Positions 33,851 through 40,768 of a DNA stretch of 64,000 nucleotides are shown piece after piece. This DNA is from a virus. Each line of letters begins with the position of its first letter. Within the stretch, counting starts at the first letter, position 1. The DNA lies in IMG/VR virus record IMGVR_UViG_3300020202_000063, positions 34,579 through 98,578 of that record; one strand, written 5' to 3'. The notes beneath the pieces are model-generated. The model had not been told where the DNA came from, ran no database searches, and was given only the letters and a program-made list of their open reading frames with translations. The translations under genes were made by a program, and so were the position numbers.

Positions 33851-33952
33851 TCAATTACAATGTTTCCACGATTCCCCTCGGGCAATTCTTCTAACCTGAC
33901 TGGCACCAATTCCAAATCTATTTATTAGGTCGCTTACAGAACCCGGCCCACG
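33851..33952 (-). pseudogene. Homing-endonuclease-type HTH remnant
   Basis: A 33-residue open frame with no start codon reads SVSDLINRFGIGASQVRRIA and then RGESWKHCN. That is the DNA-binding helix-turn-helix found at the C-terminus of many HNH/GIY-YIG homing endonucleases. It overlaps the end of 33934-34860 in another frame and ends next to a promoter. Probably the tail of a lost mobile endonuclease. Confidence 0.55.
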
Positions 33953-34860
33953 CTAGGTTTTCTCACTTTGTAAATTATTGCAATCCCTTTTGGTGGAGGA
34001 ATCGGTGGGATGAATTGCCATTGCCCCTTCATATTGACATACCGCTCATCTTTGTAAAAACGGATTGTTCCTGCGCGGCCCAAAAACTGTCTGGTTTTTC
34101 CTGAGCTATCGTGAGCCACCTCAACCTTCTCGCGATAGACGTGCGGCAGATAACGAACCGAATAGATTTTTTGCGTCGCTTTGATGTGTTTTGGGTGAAG
34201 ACCCGCCTCTTTCTTTTCGGCTTTCGTTGTGAGAAGCTTTGGACCTAGCTGTGGCACGCTCGCAAAAGCGAGAACTTTGACTGCCAGCATGGTCATATAC
34301 CGCATCATTTCAGCTTCGTCATTCTCCATTGTCTGGTCGAATTGAGTGAACGCATTCATATGTTCATTGTACTGCCCTTGAACATATTTCGGCCAAATCG
34401 AATCAGGAATTGAGAGAGTGAGTGTTGCGCCGTCCTTTGCATCAGCCGCAAAAACAACCCCAGCATCAGGCACAACCTCGCCATTTTCCATCAGTTGCCC
34501 TTTATCCACCCGTCCCACAAGCATGGCAGGCAAATCCGGGTCGGCAAAGCGAATCTCCATCGCACGCGCGGGAAATACAATCTTGTTTAATTCGCCCACA
34601 ACCTTCGTGATTTCCAAATCCAAAGACACACGATGGTCCACAATCAGGAGAACATTGCCGCTTAAAATCTGATTGGCTTTGATGTAATTGCCAACAGCGG
34701 TCGGCCCCTTTAAGTGTTCAGTGAGTCGTACCGTCTCCATCAAAACACCAATTGGTGCCTCGCGCAAATCAACCCCCTCATAAACCCAATTGATTTCTCG
34801 CCGCATATGCGGAAGATAGGCGGGGCGTTCAACTGAAACAATTTTGACTTTGTTATCCAT
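33934..34860 (-). CDS. Unknown 308-aa protein
   Basis: One of the longer minus-strand genes. Alpha/beta N-terminus, an acidic middle (QFDQTMENDEAEMMRYM) and a basic C-terminus with QWQFIPPIPPPKGIAIIYKV. I recognise no domain. Its ATG is 9 nt from the -10, so the transcript should be near leaderless. Confidence 0.75.
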   Translation of the reverse strand: MDNKVKIVSVERPAYLPHMRREINWVYEGVDLREAPIGVLMETVRLTEHLKGPTAVGNYIKANQILSGNVLLIVDHRVSLDLEITKVVGELNKIVFPARAMEIRFADPDLPAMLVGRVDKGQLMENGEVVPDAGVVFAADAKDGATLTLSIPDSIWPKYVQGQYNEHMNAFTQFDQTMENDEAEMMRYMTMLAVKVLAFASVPQLGPKLLTTKAEKKEAGLHPKHIKATQKIYSVRYLPHVYREKVEVAHDSSGKTRQFLGRAGTIRFYKDERYVNMKGQWQFIPPIPPPKGIAIIYKVRKPSVGRVL

Positions 34861-34869
34861 TACGCGACT

Positions 34870-34898
34870 AGAATAACAGAATCGACGTTATATTACAA
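34870..34898 (-). promoter_or_regulatory. Early-type promoter
   Basis: TTGTAA, 17-bp spacer, TATTCT, 9 nt to the ATG at 34860. A GAGGT/ACCCT partial repeat overlaps the -35. Confidence 0.72.
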
Positions 34899-34923
34899 TA
34901 GGGTGATTACCTCAAAAACAAAA

Positions 34924-34952
34924 GCCGCCCTAGTTTTTATAACCAGAGCGGC
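34924..34952 (-). terminator. Rho-independent terminator
   Basis: GCCGC and GCGGC arms with further base pairs around an A/T loop, followed by TTTTGTTTTT on the minus strand. Ends the unit of 34988-35464 before the next promoter. Confidence 0.75.
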
Positions 34953-34987
34953 CTTGCCATGTCATCGACCGTTACGCCGAATAATTT

Positions 34988-35464
34988 TTAGCTTGCTGCC
35001 GCGAGTGGTGCCGGGGCGTTTGCCTCGGGCATCGTGGTGACATTGGCAGGCGCAGCAGGTGCTTCCTGCTTTGCCGTGCGAGTGTTGACAAGGCCCGCTT
35101 TCTTCAGCCAATTGTGCAATGTCTGCGGATGGCAACGAAGTTCCGCGATGATTTGTGAACGCTGCTTGGTGCCATTACGAACCGCCTCGATAGCGGCATT
35201 GCGTTCCGCTTCAGAAAACTCCGTGCGCGGGCGCTTGTCGGCAGCGAGTGCGCCAAGCGTGCCCTTTTCGCGTTGGGCAATCAAAGCTCGCACGCCCGCG
35301 AGATTGTCAACGCCGAAAATCTTCGGCAGTTCGTCGATTTTCTTTCCAATCGTTTCATAATGTTCGCGCTCGGTCTTTTCGATTTCGGCGCGAGTCTCTG
35401 TCATTTCACGTTGCAAACGAGCAAGACGCTCGGCGGGGGTCTCTGACTTATTGGTTTTAGACAT
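34988..35464 (-). CDS. Coiled-coil plus helix-turn-helix protein
   Basis: A 158-residue protein: coiled coil (residues 10-50), then a basic helical domain with QRSQIIAELRCHPQTLHNWLKK at about residues 100-122, an HTH, and an Ala/Pro-rich tail. It looks like a DNA-binding regulator or nucleoid-type protein. It shares its layout with 50398-50883; the two may be distant paralogues. Confidence 0.72.
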   Translation of the reverse strand: MSKTNKSETPAERLARLQREMTETRAEIEKTEREHYETIGKKIDELPKIFGVDNLAGVRALIAQREKGTLGALAADKRPRTEFSEAERNAAIEAVRNGTKQRSQIIAELRCHPQTLHNWLKKAGLVNTRTAKQEAPAAPANVTTMPEANAPAPLAAAS

Positions 35465-35508
35465 AATGCTGGTTGAGTTGAAGTTCCTATTTCACTTACA
35501 ACCCTATA

Positions 35509-35670
35509 TTATTGTTTCGGATTGTCGAGTATTTTCTTATAGGGACTATTACCTATAAGCTTATTGATGGACCATTCCAAACGACGAAACTGCCAAGCAA
35601 GTGAGTTGCTATTATACTTGCGCTTCTTTGTCGGGACGCTAACACTCATTCTCTTTTTATTTGCGGCCAT
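35509..35670 (-). CDS. Basic 53-aa protein
   Basis: Lys/Arg/Asn-rich (MAANKKRMSVSVPTKKRKYN), then an amphipathic helix (WQFRRLEWSINKLIG). Nucleic-acid binding is possible by charge. The gene contains a perfect CTTATAGG/CCTATAAG inverted repeat. Confidence 0.6.
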   Translation of the reverse strand: MAANKKRMSVSVPTKKRKYNSNSLAWQFRRLEWSINKLIGNSPYKKILDNPKQ

Positions 35671-35709
35671 ATTATTTATGAGTTAAAACGACAAATGTTT
35701 TAAAAAAAT

Positions 35710-35902
35710 CTAGGGGCCGAATCGCACGGCCCTCACTTTTAATTTAGTACGTTCGCCGCTTGGTAGTGTCACACCCTGCGTATCGAACGGGGTTCTCGTC
35801 TCACTTCTTAATTCCTTGCTGCGTCCAGCCCGGTCAGTTCTAGAAACTAATCCCGCTTTGACGTAAAACCCAATTTCACTTTTCGTTTATATCCGGTAGC
35901 AT
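35710..35902 (-). pseudogene. 63-aa basic protein broken by one extra base
   Basis: ATG at 35902 begins MLPDINE; one A too many in a GAAAAG run moves the frame. The following frame continues EIGFYVKAGLVSRTDRAG, ending RTKLKVRAVRFGP. The ATG follows the preceding TAG directly. The terminator at 35714 overlaps its stop. Confidence 0.5.
35714..35732 (-). terminator. Terminator overlapping a stop codon
   Basis: GGGCCG-7 nt-CGGCCC followed by CTAGATTTTTTT on the minus strand. The hairpin covers the last codons of the gene above. Confidence 0.75.
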
Positions 35903-36049
35903 CTAATTGGAACTTCTCAGCCTAAAACGAAATGGTTTATCACCATCTCGCTCTGGTCCCACTTCAAACGTTTCCGTTTGATTATTGCCGTCAGGCAAAG
36001 GGATTGCGGCTCCATCCCGATTAACCACACCGAAAATTTGAAAGAACAA
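35903..36049 (-). CDS. 48-aa protein with non-ATG start
   Basis: No ATG is available; TTG at 36049, 8 bp after the preceding stop, gives FFQIFGVVNRDGAAIPLPDG and ends KPFRFRLRSSN. GTG (second codon choice) is also possible. The sequence is convincing as protein, and it fills the gap exactly between two basic genes. Confidence 0.45.
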   Translation of the reverse strand: MFFQIFGVVNRDGAAIPLPDGNNQTETFEVGPERDGDKPFRFRLRSSN

Positions 36050-36057
36050 AAATTAAT

Positions 36058-36186
36058 TTAGGCGGCTTTCTTTAGTCCGACATAATCGACATACACCTTG
36101 CCGTCACGCTTTCGAGCGGCGCGGCCCTTAAGCTGATGCCGATTCATTCCAGACTGTTTCCGCATTTTCTTACCAGTTGCATTCAT
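36058..36186 (-). CDS. Basic 42-aa protein
   Basis: Lys/Arg-rich (KKMRKQSGMNRHQLKGRAAR) with a beta C-terminus. Promoter at 36209 with a 22-nt leader. Head of a run of very small basic genes. Probably nucleic-acid binding, by composition only. Confidence 0.65.
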   Translation of the reverse strand: MNATGKKMRKQSGMNRHQLKGRAARKRDGKVYVDYVGLKKAA

Positions 36187-36208
36187 GATGTTTTAAGTTG
36201 AGGTTGGA

Positions 36209-36238
36209 ACTATATCAGAAAGCTCATTCGAAATGCAA
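36209..36238 (-). promoter_or_regulatory. Early-type promoter with leader
   Basis: TTGCAT, 18-bp spacer, TATAGT (TGA-TATAGT). Leader of about 15-22 nt to the ATG at 36186. Confidence 0.65.
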
Positions 36239-36247
36239 TACGTACTA

Positions 36248-36496
36248 TTACGTATTTTCTATCTCCGCCCTATACATTTCGATTGAATTGGGAAAGCGGG
36301 TCGCCAGCCAATTGAGACTGGTGCGGTCCGTCATTTCCCAATTGATTTCAGCTAATGGACATGGAGTGGAGTTATTATAGGAAAATGCCGTGCGATAGAT
36401 TTGGATAATCGTTAGTCGCTGTTCGGCACTTAGACCATTATTCCACCAGTTCAGAATATTTTTATTGCGGATGGCACGAGAGAGGGTCTGGGGCAT
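36248..36496 (-). CDS. Unknown 82-aa protein
   Basis: Asn/Trp-rich helical protein (MPQTLSRAIRNKNILNWWNN). The ATG at 36496 was chosen because it is 9 nt from the -10 at 36506; the longer frame starts inside the promoter. Confidence 0.68.
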   Translation of the reverse strand: MPQTLSRAIRNKNILNWWNNGLSAEQRLTIIQIYRTAFSYNNSTPCPLAEINWEMTDRTSLNWLATRFPNSIEMYRAEIENT

Positions 36497-36505
36497 AGGG
36501 TGTGC

Positions 36506-36535
36506 ACTGTAGGGAAATTTCCCATCCCCCGTCAA
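36506..36535 (-). promoter_or_regulatory. Early-type promoter
   Basis: TTGACG, 18-bp spacer, TACAGT, then 9 nt to the ATG at 36496. Confidence 0.65.
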
Positions 36536-36555
36536 GCAATTTCTGATGCACCCGA

Positions 36556-36795
36556 TTAGAGTTTTACGTAATCGCCACCAACTAGCAATAATTCAATCTG
36601 ATTGCTTTTTAAGTTGCCCCGTCGCACCGTTTTGAACGCGAAAATCTTGCCAGTTTTTTTCCAATCTGGTTGATTGATGGCATCTTGCGCAAGGTACGTG
36701 CGACCCTTGAAAAAAGTGATGGCGCGGCTATCCCCAGTCGTCAGTCCTTGTGCAACTAGACTGCGACACATGCGAATTTTAAAATAACCATTCAT
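36556..36795 (-). CDS. Unknown 79-aa protein
   Basis: Basic, beta-rich (YFKIRMCRSLVAQGLTTG; IELLLVGGDYVKL). Its ATG overlaps the preceding TGA (ATGA). Not recognised. Confidence 0.68.
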   Translation of the reverse strand: MNGYFKIRMCRSLVAQGLTTGDSRAITFFKGRTYLAQDAINQPDWKKTGKIFAFKTVRRGNLKSNQIELLLVGGDYVKL

Positions 36796-37100
36796 GACGT
36801 GACTATATCCTCCGGATGAAGTTTGTTATGATTTTCGGCGCTTGTCCTTGTATGTTTCGCCGCATTTAATAGCTGATTTGCCATACTCTCAGCCTCGTCG
36901 GGTGTCATTTCCAAAACCAATTTTTCATCGGGATGCCCCGTGCGATATGCGTCAATCCACATGGAAACACGCATGCGCAATTTGTCTGTTTCTTGACGGG
37001 TCAGCCACGCGCGGCTGATTCCCCCTCCCACCCTGAAACCACCAATACTATGGACGGGCGCATTGGAACGAGTCGGGTCTCGTGATAGTATGAATCTCAT
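36792..37100 (-). CDS. Unknown 102-aa protein
   Basis: Helical, Arg-rich protein with EMTPDEAESMANQLLNAAKH near the end. Heads a two-gene unit; 7 nt from the -10 box. Not recognised. Confidence 0.7.
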   Translation of the reverse strand: MRFILSRDPTRSNAPVHSIGGFRVGGGISRAWLTRQETDKLRMRVSMWIDAYRTGHPDEKLVLEMTPDEAESMANQLLNAAKHTRTSAENHNKLHPEDIVTS

Positions 37101-37107
37101 AAAAAGG

Positions 37108-37136
37108 AGTATACTCGAATGCGGGCGCTATTACAA
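37108..37136 (-). promoter_or_regulatory. Early-type promoter
   Basis: TTGTAA, 17-bp spacer, TATACT, 7 nt to the ATG at 37100. Confidence 0.72.
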
Positions 37137-37970
37137 TAGGGACATTTCCTCAATTCGCTCGCTGCGGATAATCAAATCTTCTATTTCGTCATCAGTATAT
37201 CCACGGTCTTTCTGGAATTCAGCCTTCCAACTGATATCGCCATCACCATCCCGATAGATGGAAAATTCAATCCCTCTATAATGGTTTGCCTTTTCTTCGG
37301 CAGGATTGCGCTTGCAAAAAGTATTCCAAAAGCGAATGAAATTGTTAAGTACCTGATGATTATTGCAGTTATGCGGTACTAGCCTTTGCGCCATCCGAAA
37401 GCCATAGCGGTGCAAGTCTGCAATACGGCGGAAGGTGCAACTCTGCTTATATTCCAATCCAATTTCACAACTTTCTTTTTCGTGTTTACCGGGTTGGAAA
37501 GCGCGAACCCTTTTTGTGTACTCTTCCACCACCCATTCCAATTCGCAGTCGTCAACGGGCGCTTGCCTTGGAACACTGGAAACTAGGCGGTCGCCAAATT
37601 GCGTATATCCATCTTCAATCGCCTCTTGAACAAAACTGATTGTGGTGCCGATTACATCACTTCCATTCAGGTAATCCCTGATTTGCCGATTAATAATCCG
37701 TTCACGAATTCCCAACACGCTATAATAGTACCACATTGCACCCATCGCGGCCATTTCGCCGCCCACATTCATGGCTGCATCACCCCTGAAATACTTATCG
37801 GTATGTTCGTGGGCGTGCTCAAACACATCGTGGAAGATGCCAACCCCATCCCAAAAGGCATTAAACGAATTATGTTCGTTATAGGTTTCCTTGTGAGTCA
37901 AGCCCCATTCACCGTTGGCGTCATCCTGAAAGAAAACCAGATTGACTTTGCGAACTAGGTTTTTTGGCAT
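37131..37970 (-). CDS. Unknown 279-aa protein
   Basis: His-rich middle (HDVFEHAHEHTDKYFRGD at about residues 47-64) suggests possible metal binding, followed by alpha/beta sequence and an acidic C-terminus. It is one of the better conserved-looking proteins of this region but unrecognised. Strong promoter with 6-nt -10 to ATG distance. Confidence 0.72.
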   Translation of the reverse strand: MPKNLVRKVNLVFFQDDANGEWGLTHKETYNEHNSFNAFWDGVGIFHDVFEHAHEHTDKYFRGDAAMNVGGEMAAMGAMWYYYSVLGIRERIINRQIRDYLNGSDVIGTTISFVQEAIEDGYTQFGDRLVSSVPRQAPVDDCELEWVVEEYTKRVRAFQPGKHEKESCEIGLEYKQSCTFRRIADLHRYGFRMAQRLVPHNCNNHQVLNNFIRFWNTFCKRNPAEEKANHYRGIEFSIYRDGDGDISWKAEFQKDRGYTDDEIEDLIIRSERIEEMSLL

Positions 37971-37976
37971 GGCGCG

Positions 37977-38005
37977 ACTATAACATAACGAGTCGCACTA
38001 TACAA
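37977..38005 (-). promoter_or_regulatory. Early-type promoter
   Basis: TTGTAT, 17-bp spacer, TATAGT (TGT-TATAGT), 6 nt to the ATG at 37970. Among the closest to consensus. Confidence 0.78.
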
Positions 38006-38011
38006 TAGGGA

Positions 38012-38212
38012 CTATTCCTTATTTACGGGTAGAACGGTCGCCGTCTTTTCATCCGTATCGATTTCGATATTGACGTATTCGCCATATTCGAAAAATTTTT
38101 CCAACGTCGCCTCCGCTTGTTTCATTTCCTTTTCATTGAGAGGTGAGCATAGTCCGTCACCGTGATAAACAGATTTATCCGGGTCTTTGAATGTGACGAT
38201 GTATTTTGGCAT
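38012..38212 (-). CDS. Unknown 66-aa acidic protein
   Basis: Starts MPKYIVTFKDPDKSVYHGDG, 5 bp after the preceding stop, and ends ATVLPVNKE. Alpha/beta. The longer frame overlaps the upstream gene and is rejected. Confidence 0.68.
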   Translation of the reverse strand: MPKYIVTFKDPDKSVYHGDGLCSPLNEKEMKQAEATLEKFFEYGEYVNIEIDTDEKTATVLPVNKE

Positions 38213-38217
38213 GGCTG

Positions 38218-38508
38218 TTAAATTTTTTTCCAACCCATCATTGCACATTGATAAGCCGCCGCTTTGACCTCGGGAGCGCCCCAAACCATATCCACGTCAC
38301 CCATTTCGAGGATGATAACAATATCCCCTACCGACATGGAACGAAGATTCTCTTCTCGAATGAATTCGGTCCGGTCAACATGATTGCATTGACGAAAAAC
38401 AAATTCGAGAATATCTTTATCTGATTTGTTTTGCATCTCTTCGGTTAGCGGAAACACAAATAGATTATCCGAACCGAAAGCGAGGTATTGGATGATGACC
38501 TTTTTCAT
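38218..38508 (-). CDS. Unknown 96-aa protein
   Basis: Mixed alpha/beta with VIIQYLAFGSDNLFVFPL at the start. First gene of a two-gene unit; 6 nt from a consensus-like -10. Not recognised. Confidence 0.7.
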   Translation of the reverse strand: MKKVIIQYLAFGSDNLFVFPLTEEMQNKSDKDILEFVFRQCNHVDRTEFIREENLRSMSVGDIVIILEMGDVDMVWGAPEVKAAAYQCAMMGWKKI

Positions 38509-38514
38509 GCCGCT

Positions 38515-38543
38515 ACTATATCAGGTGCGCCATCGCAATACAA
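38515..38543 (-). promoter_or_regulatory. Early-type promoter with inverted repeat
   Basis: TTGTAT, 17-bp spacer, TATAGT (TGA-TATAGT), 6 nt to the ATG at 38508. AATAGG/CCTATT half-sites flank the -35. Confidence 0.78.
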
Positions 38544-38596
38544 TAGGGAGGATTACCTATTTTTAATTGCAGAAAGACTGCATAAGTTATGAACAC

Positions 38597-38619
38597 CTTC
38601 ATAATATGAGATTATGAAG
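38597..38619 (+). promoter_or_regulatory. Hairpin enclosing HNH start codon
   Basis: CTTCATAAT-ATGAG-ATTATGAAG: a perfect 9-bp inverted repeat; the HNH ATG (38614) is in the 3' arm. It would hide the start codon in RNA, a control known for phage homing endonucleases. Confidence 0.6.
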
Positions 38620-39006
38620 TGTGTGAAGTGCAATCAGGATTTAATAGGAAAACAGACTAAGTTTTGTTCCGCTAAATGTAAAGCCAGTCAGCAAAACAAT
38701 TGTTATCCTAAACAGAAGATTCGAGCGTTCAAAAGAAAAGCAGAGGTGGTGACTCGATTAGGTGGAAAGTGCTCCGTTTGTGGTTATAACAAAAATTATG
38801 CCGTTTTAAACTTTCATCATACCGAACCTCAAAATAAACTGTTTAATTTAGACTCGCGCAAGCTATCCAATTCCTCTTGGGATAGGATAGAGTTAGAACT
38901 GCAAAAGGTAATCCTATTATGCGCCAATTGTCATATGGAAATACATCATCCCGATTCAGAAATAGTGGGCGGAGTGGGATTCGAACCCACGGTCCAAGAA
39001 TTATGA
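38614..39006 (+). CDS. HNH homing-type endonuclease
   Basis: A 130-residue nuclease on the strand opposite to all its neighbours. Zinc pairs CVKC, CSAKC, CSVC and CANC; the HNH core is LNFHHTEPQ and CANCHMEIHHPDSE. The last 12 or so residues (VGGVGFEPTVQEL) are encoded antisense to the tRNA at 38966-39039, so the natural end is probably about IHHPDS. Typical mobile gene inserted beside a tRNA. Confidence 0.85.
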   Translation: MKCVKCNQDLIGKQTKFCSAKCKASQQNNCYPKQKIRAFKRKAEVVTRLGGKCSVCGYNKNYAVLNFHHTEPQNKLFNLDSRKLSNSSWDRIELELQKVILLCANCHMEIHHPDSEIVGGVGFEPTVQEL

Positions 39007-39039
39007 GTTCTTCGCTTTGAACCACTAAGCTACCCGCCC
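38966..39039 (-). tRNA. tRNA with CAU anticodon
   Basis: 74 nt with a complete cloverleaf: GGGCGGG/TCCGCCC acceptor, TAGCTTAGTGG D-arm region, AAGAA-CTCATAA-TTCTT anticodon arm and a GTGGG-TTCGAAT-CCCAC T-arm. CAU could be Met or, if modified, Ile. CCA is not encoded. It sits in the minus-strand gene series and is overlapped by the antisense HNH gene. Confidence 0.93.
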
Positions 39040-39045
39040 AAAAGA

Positions 39046-39261
39046 TTAGGTTTTAAGTATACCCACGGTTTTGCGGATGTGCGCTATCGCATATTCCATA
39101 CAATCCAGAATCGATTTTGCGCTTTCTGGTTTCTTGATAAGCGCTTTTCGCAATTGTATTATATCGTAAACGGTAGATGGTAATGAATGACACCCACTGT
39201 AAGTATCCCGTATGCGGATAGCCTCCTCAACTATTTCATTTGCCCGTTCTAAGTGTGTCAT
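39046..39261 (-). CDS. Unknown 71-aa helical protein
   Basis: Entirely helical (LERANEIVEEAIRIRDTYSG; DCMEYAIAHIRKTVGI). It lies 6 bp before the tRNA. Not recognised. Confidence 0.65.
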   Translation of the reverse strand: MTHLERANEIVEEAIRIRDTYSGCHSLPSTVYDIIQLRKALIKKPESAKSILDCMEYAIAHIRKTVGILKT

Positions 39262-39503
39262 TTAAAATTGGTGGGCTGCAAGGGATTCTCACCCCTAACC
39301 TTTCGTTACCACACCAGCCACGGTGGGGGCTTTCGGCCCGATATAACGACTGCTCTGTTTCCGGTTCTGTGGTTTCACTTTCGGCTTTGGCAAAACCTAA
39401 TTGTATTTTCCACATCCGGCCCCTTCTCTACTAAATCGCTTGTATGCGCACTTAATCGCGAAGATTCGAGTTGGGTTTATCTTGAGCTAGCGCGCCCGTA
39501 AAA
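39262..39503 (-). ncRNA. Possible structured RNA with tRNA-like 3' end
   Basis: No good gene fits these 242 bp. On the minus strand it ends TTGCAGCCCACCA after a T-arm-like hairpin (AGGGG-TGAGAAT-CCCTT), and contains hairpins GGGC-CGAAA-GCCC, CCCACC/GGTGTGG and TAAC-GAAAG-GTTA. A 59-codon ATG frame crosses it but reads poorly. No full cloverleaf can be drawn. It may be a decayed long-variable-arm tRNA or another RNA. Confidence 0.35.
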
Positions 39504-39770
39504 TCAAATTGCCTTTTCCAAATCTTCAAACGTGGAACCCAACGTACCCCAATTACAGTAGGTGGCAACCCCAACTTCCGTCTTCTCATCACCACCCATC
39601 GGACCCCAAATCTGCAATATTATAACGCCTTTTGCTCCCGCCCAAAATTCGAATTGGATTTCTGGGGCATTGGGATTCTTATCCTGAACAACCCGAATGA
39701 TTTGATAATTCTTACCCAATAGGATGTCTCGCATCCGAACATAAACACGATTCTTGAATTTATCGTTCAT
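39504..39770 (-). CDS. Unknown 88-aa protein
   Basis: Beta-rich, with IQFEFWAGAKGVIILQIWGP in the middle. Its ATG overlaps the preceding TGA. Not recognised. Confidence 0.68.
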   Translation of the reverse strand: MNDKFKNRVYVRMRDILLGKNYQIIRVVQDKNPNAPEIQFEFWAGAKGVIILQIWGPMGGDEKTEVGVATYCNWGTLGSTFEDLEKAI

Positions 39771-40024
39771 GTTATAAATTCAAACAATTTTGGGCGCGAG
39801 TTGAACTTTGCCACTTGCACCAACTCGCTCCCCGCATCACGAACAATACAACCGCTATTATCGACCTCGGCTGTATCGTCGTTCAGAACGAGATAAAGCA
39901 GATGGGTTTTATCACTACGTGGCACTCGCGGCAATTTGTTCATCGCCTCGACAAATGACACTTTGCTTGATGCCCACTCGCCAGCGGAGACAGCGAGGAA
40001 TGTTTTCTTAATCGGTTTATTCAT
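39767..40024 (-). CDS. Unknown 85-aa protein
   Basis: Starts MNKPIKKTFLAVSAGEWASS; alpha/beta. The ATG at 40024 is 9 nt from the -10; a GTG three codons upstream is possible. Not recognised. Confidence 0.68.
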   Translation of the reverse strand: MNKPIKKTFLAVSAGEWASSKVSFVEAMNKLPRVPRSDKTHLLYLVLNDDTAEVDNSGCIVRDAGSELVQVAKFNSRPKLFEFIT

Positions 40025-40033
40025 GACACCCAC

Positions 40034-40062
40034 GTTATAACATGTGTCGCGCCAGAATACAA
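40034..40062 (-). promoter_or_regulatory. Early-type promoter
   Basis: TTGTAT, 17-bp spacer, TATAAC (TGT-TATAAC), 9 nt to the ATG at 40024. Confidence 0.7.
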
Positions 40063-40080
40063 TAGGGTATATACCTTAAT

Positions 40081-40332
40081 TTAAGCCGCCAAACGCACTG
40101 AATTAGCATCCCATTTTTCCTGCCACATTCCGGGGGCGAGATGATTGAAATTCAGAGCAATATCCATTCTGATATTTTCGGCGCTCTCAAATTTATCCCG
40201 ATGCAGGATTTTCTCAATCACATGCAAAATATTATTCGCCTCAAATTCCCATTCATTCCCATGTATTAAGACTCTACACAAGAACGGTTTGGGTTTGGTG
40301 GGCGACTCACTGAGTGATAGTATTTTGCTCAC
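40081..40332 (-). CDS. Unknown 83-aa protein
   Basis: Alpha/beta, Asn/His-rich (HGNEWEFEANNILHVIEKIL). It overlaps the end of the preceding gene by 26 bases. Not recognised. Confidence 0.65.
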   Translation of the reverse strand: MSKILSLSESPTKPKPFLCRVLIHGNEWEFEANNILHVIEKILHRDKFESAENIRMDIALNFNHLAPGMWQEKWDANSVRLAA

Positions 40333-40609
40333 GCAACACAGTCGATTTCATTGCCGCGCGAACGTCAAGCAAAATCTGCTTTGCATTCTCGTGCGCATCA
40401 GCATGGCCGCTCATGTATTTTGCCTCGGAAACATACCCTTGAGATTCAAAATTATCCGACAAGCGCTGACTACTGCTGCGCCAAATTTCTAATTGTTTGG
40501 TCGCAGCTTCGATGAACAAATCCACTTCGCTTTTCTGAGGGGTCGGCTGAGAAAGCGCAAGAGATGCAAGCACGCAAAAAACCATGAGGTGGAATCGATT
40601 AGTTTTCAT
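40307..40609 (-). CDS. Secreted or periplasmic 100-aa protein
   Basis: A cleavable signal peptide is likely: MKTNRFHLMVFCVLASLALSQ, residues 1-20, then a helical polar domain. No lipobox. Probably acts in the periplasm or cell envelope; specific role unknown. Confidence 0.7.
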   Translation of the reverse strand: MKTNRFHLMVFCVLASLALSQPTPQKSEVDLFIEAATKQLEIWRSSSQRLSDNFESQGYVSEAKYMSGHADAHENAKQILLDVRAAMKSTVLREQNTITQ

Positions 40610-40617
40610 GCGCGCGA

Positions 40618-40646
40618 GGCTAGTCCATTTGTTTGTGGTTTGTCAA
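40618..40646 (-). promoter_or_regulatory. Early-type promoter, weak -10
   Basis: Consensus TTGACA, 17-bp spacer, CTAGCC (poor -10), 8 nt to the ATG at 40609. An AATAGGT/ACCCTATT repeat runs into the -35 exactly as in the better promoters. Confidence 0.5.
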
Positions 40647-40690
40647 TAGGGTCTTATACCTATTTTTGGGGTCGAAAAAAAGATTGGTTT

Positions 40691-40768
40691 TTAAGGTTTG
40701 GGGTCGTTTGTTTTATTCATTAATATGCCGCATAGTATACCGATTATAATCAGGATTAGTATTAGCAT
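40691..40768 (-). CDS. 25-aa single-span membrane minigene
   Basis: MLILILIIIGILCGILMNKT and a short polar tail. Its ATG overlaps the last codons of 40762-41457, suggesting coupled translation. Hydrophobic span is clear; function unknown. Confidence 0.5.
   Translation of the reverse strand: MLILILIIIGILCGILMNKTNDPKP

Noticed and set aside
35543-35566. CTTATAGG/CCTATAAG as a regulatory site
   Set aside because: It lies within the coding part of the 53-aa gene and does not have the promoter arrangement of the others.
39253-39501. Plus-strand frame over the structured segment
   Set aside because: Contains GFSPLTFRYHTSHGG-like sequence of the kind caused by reading tRNA-like DNA backwards; no start signal.
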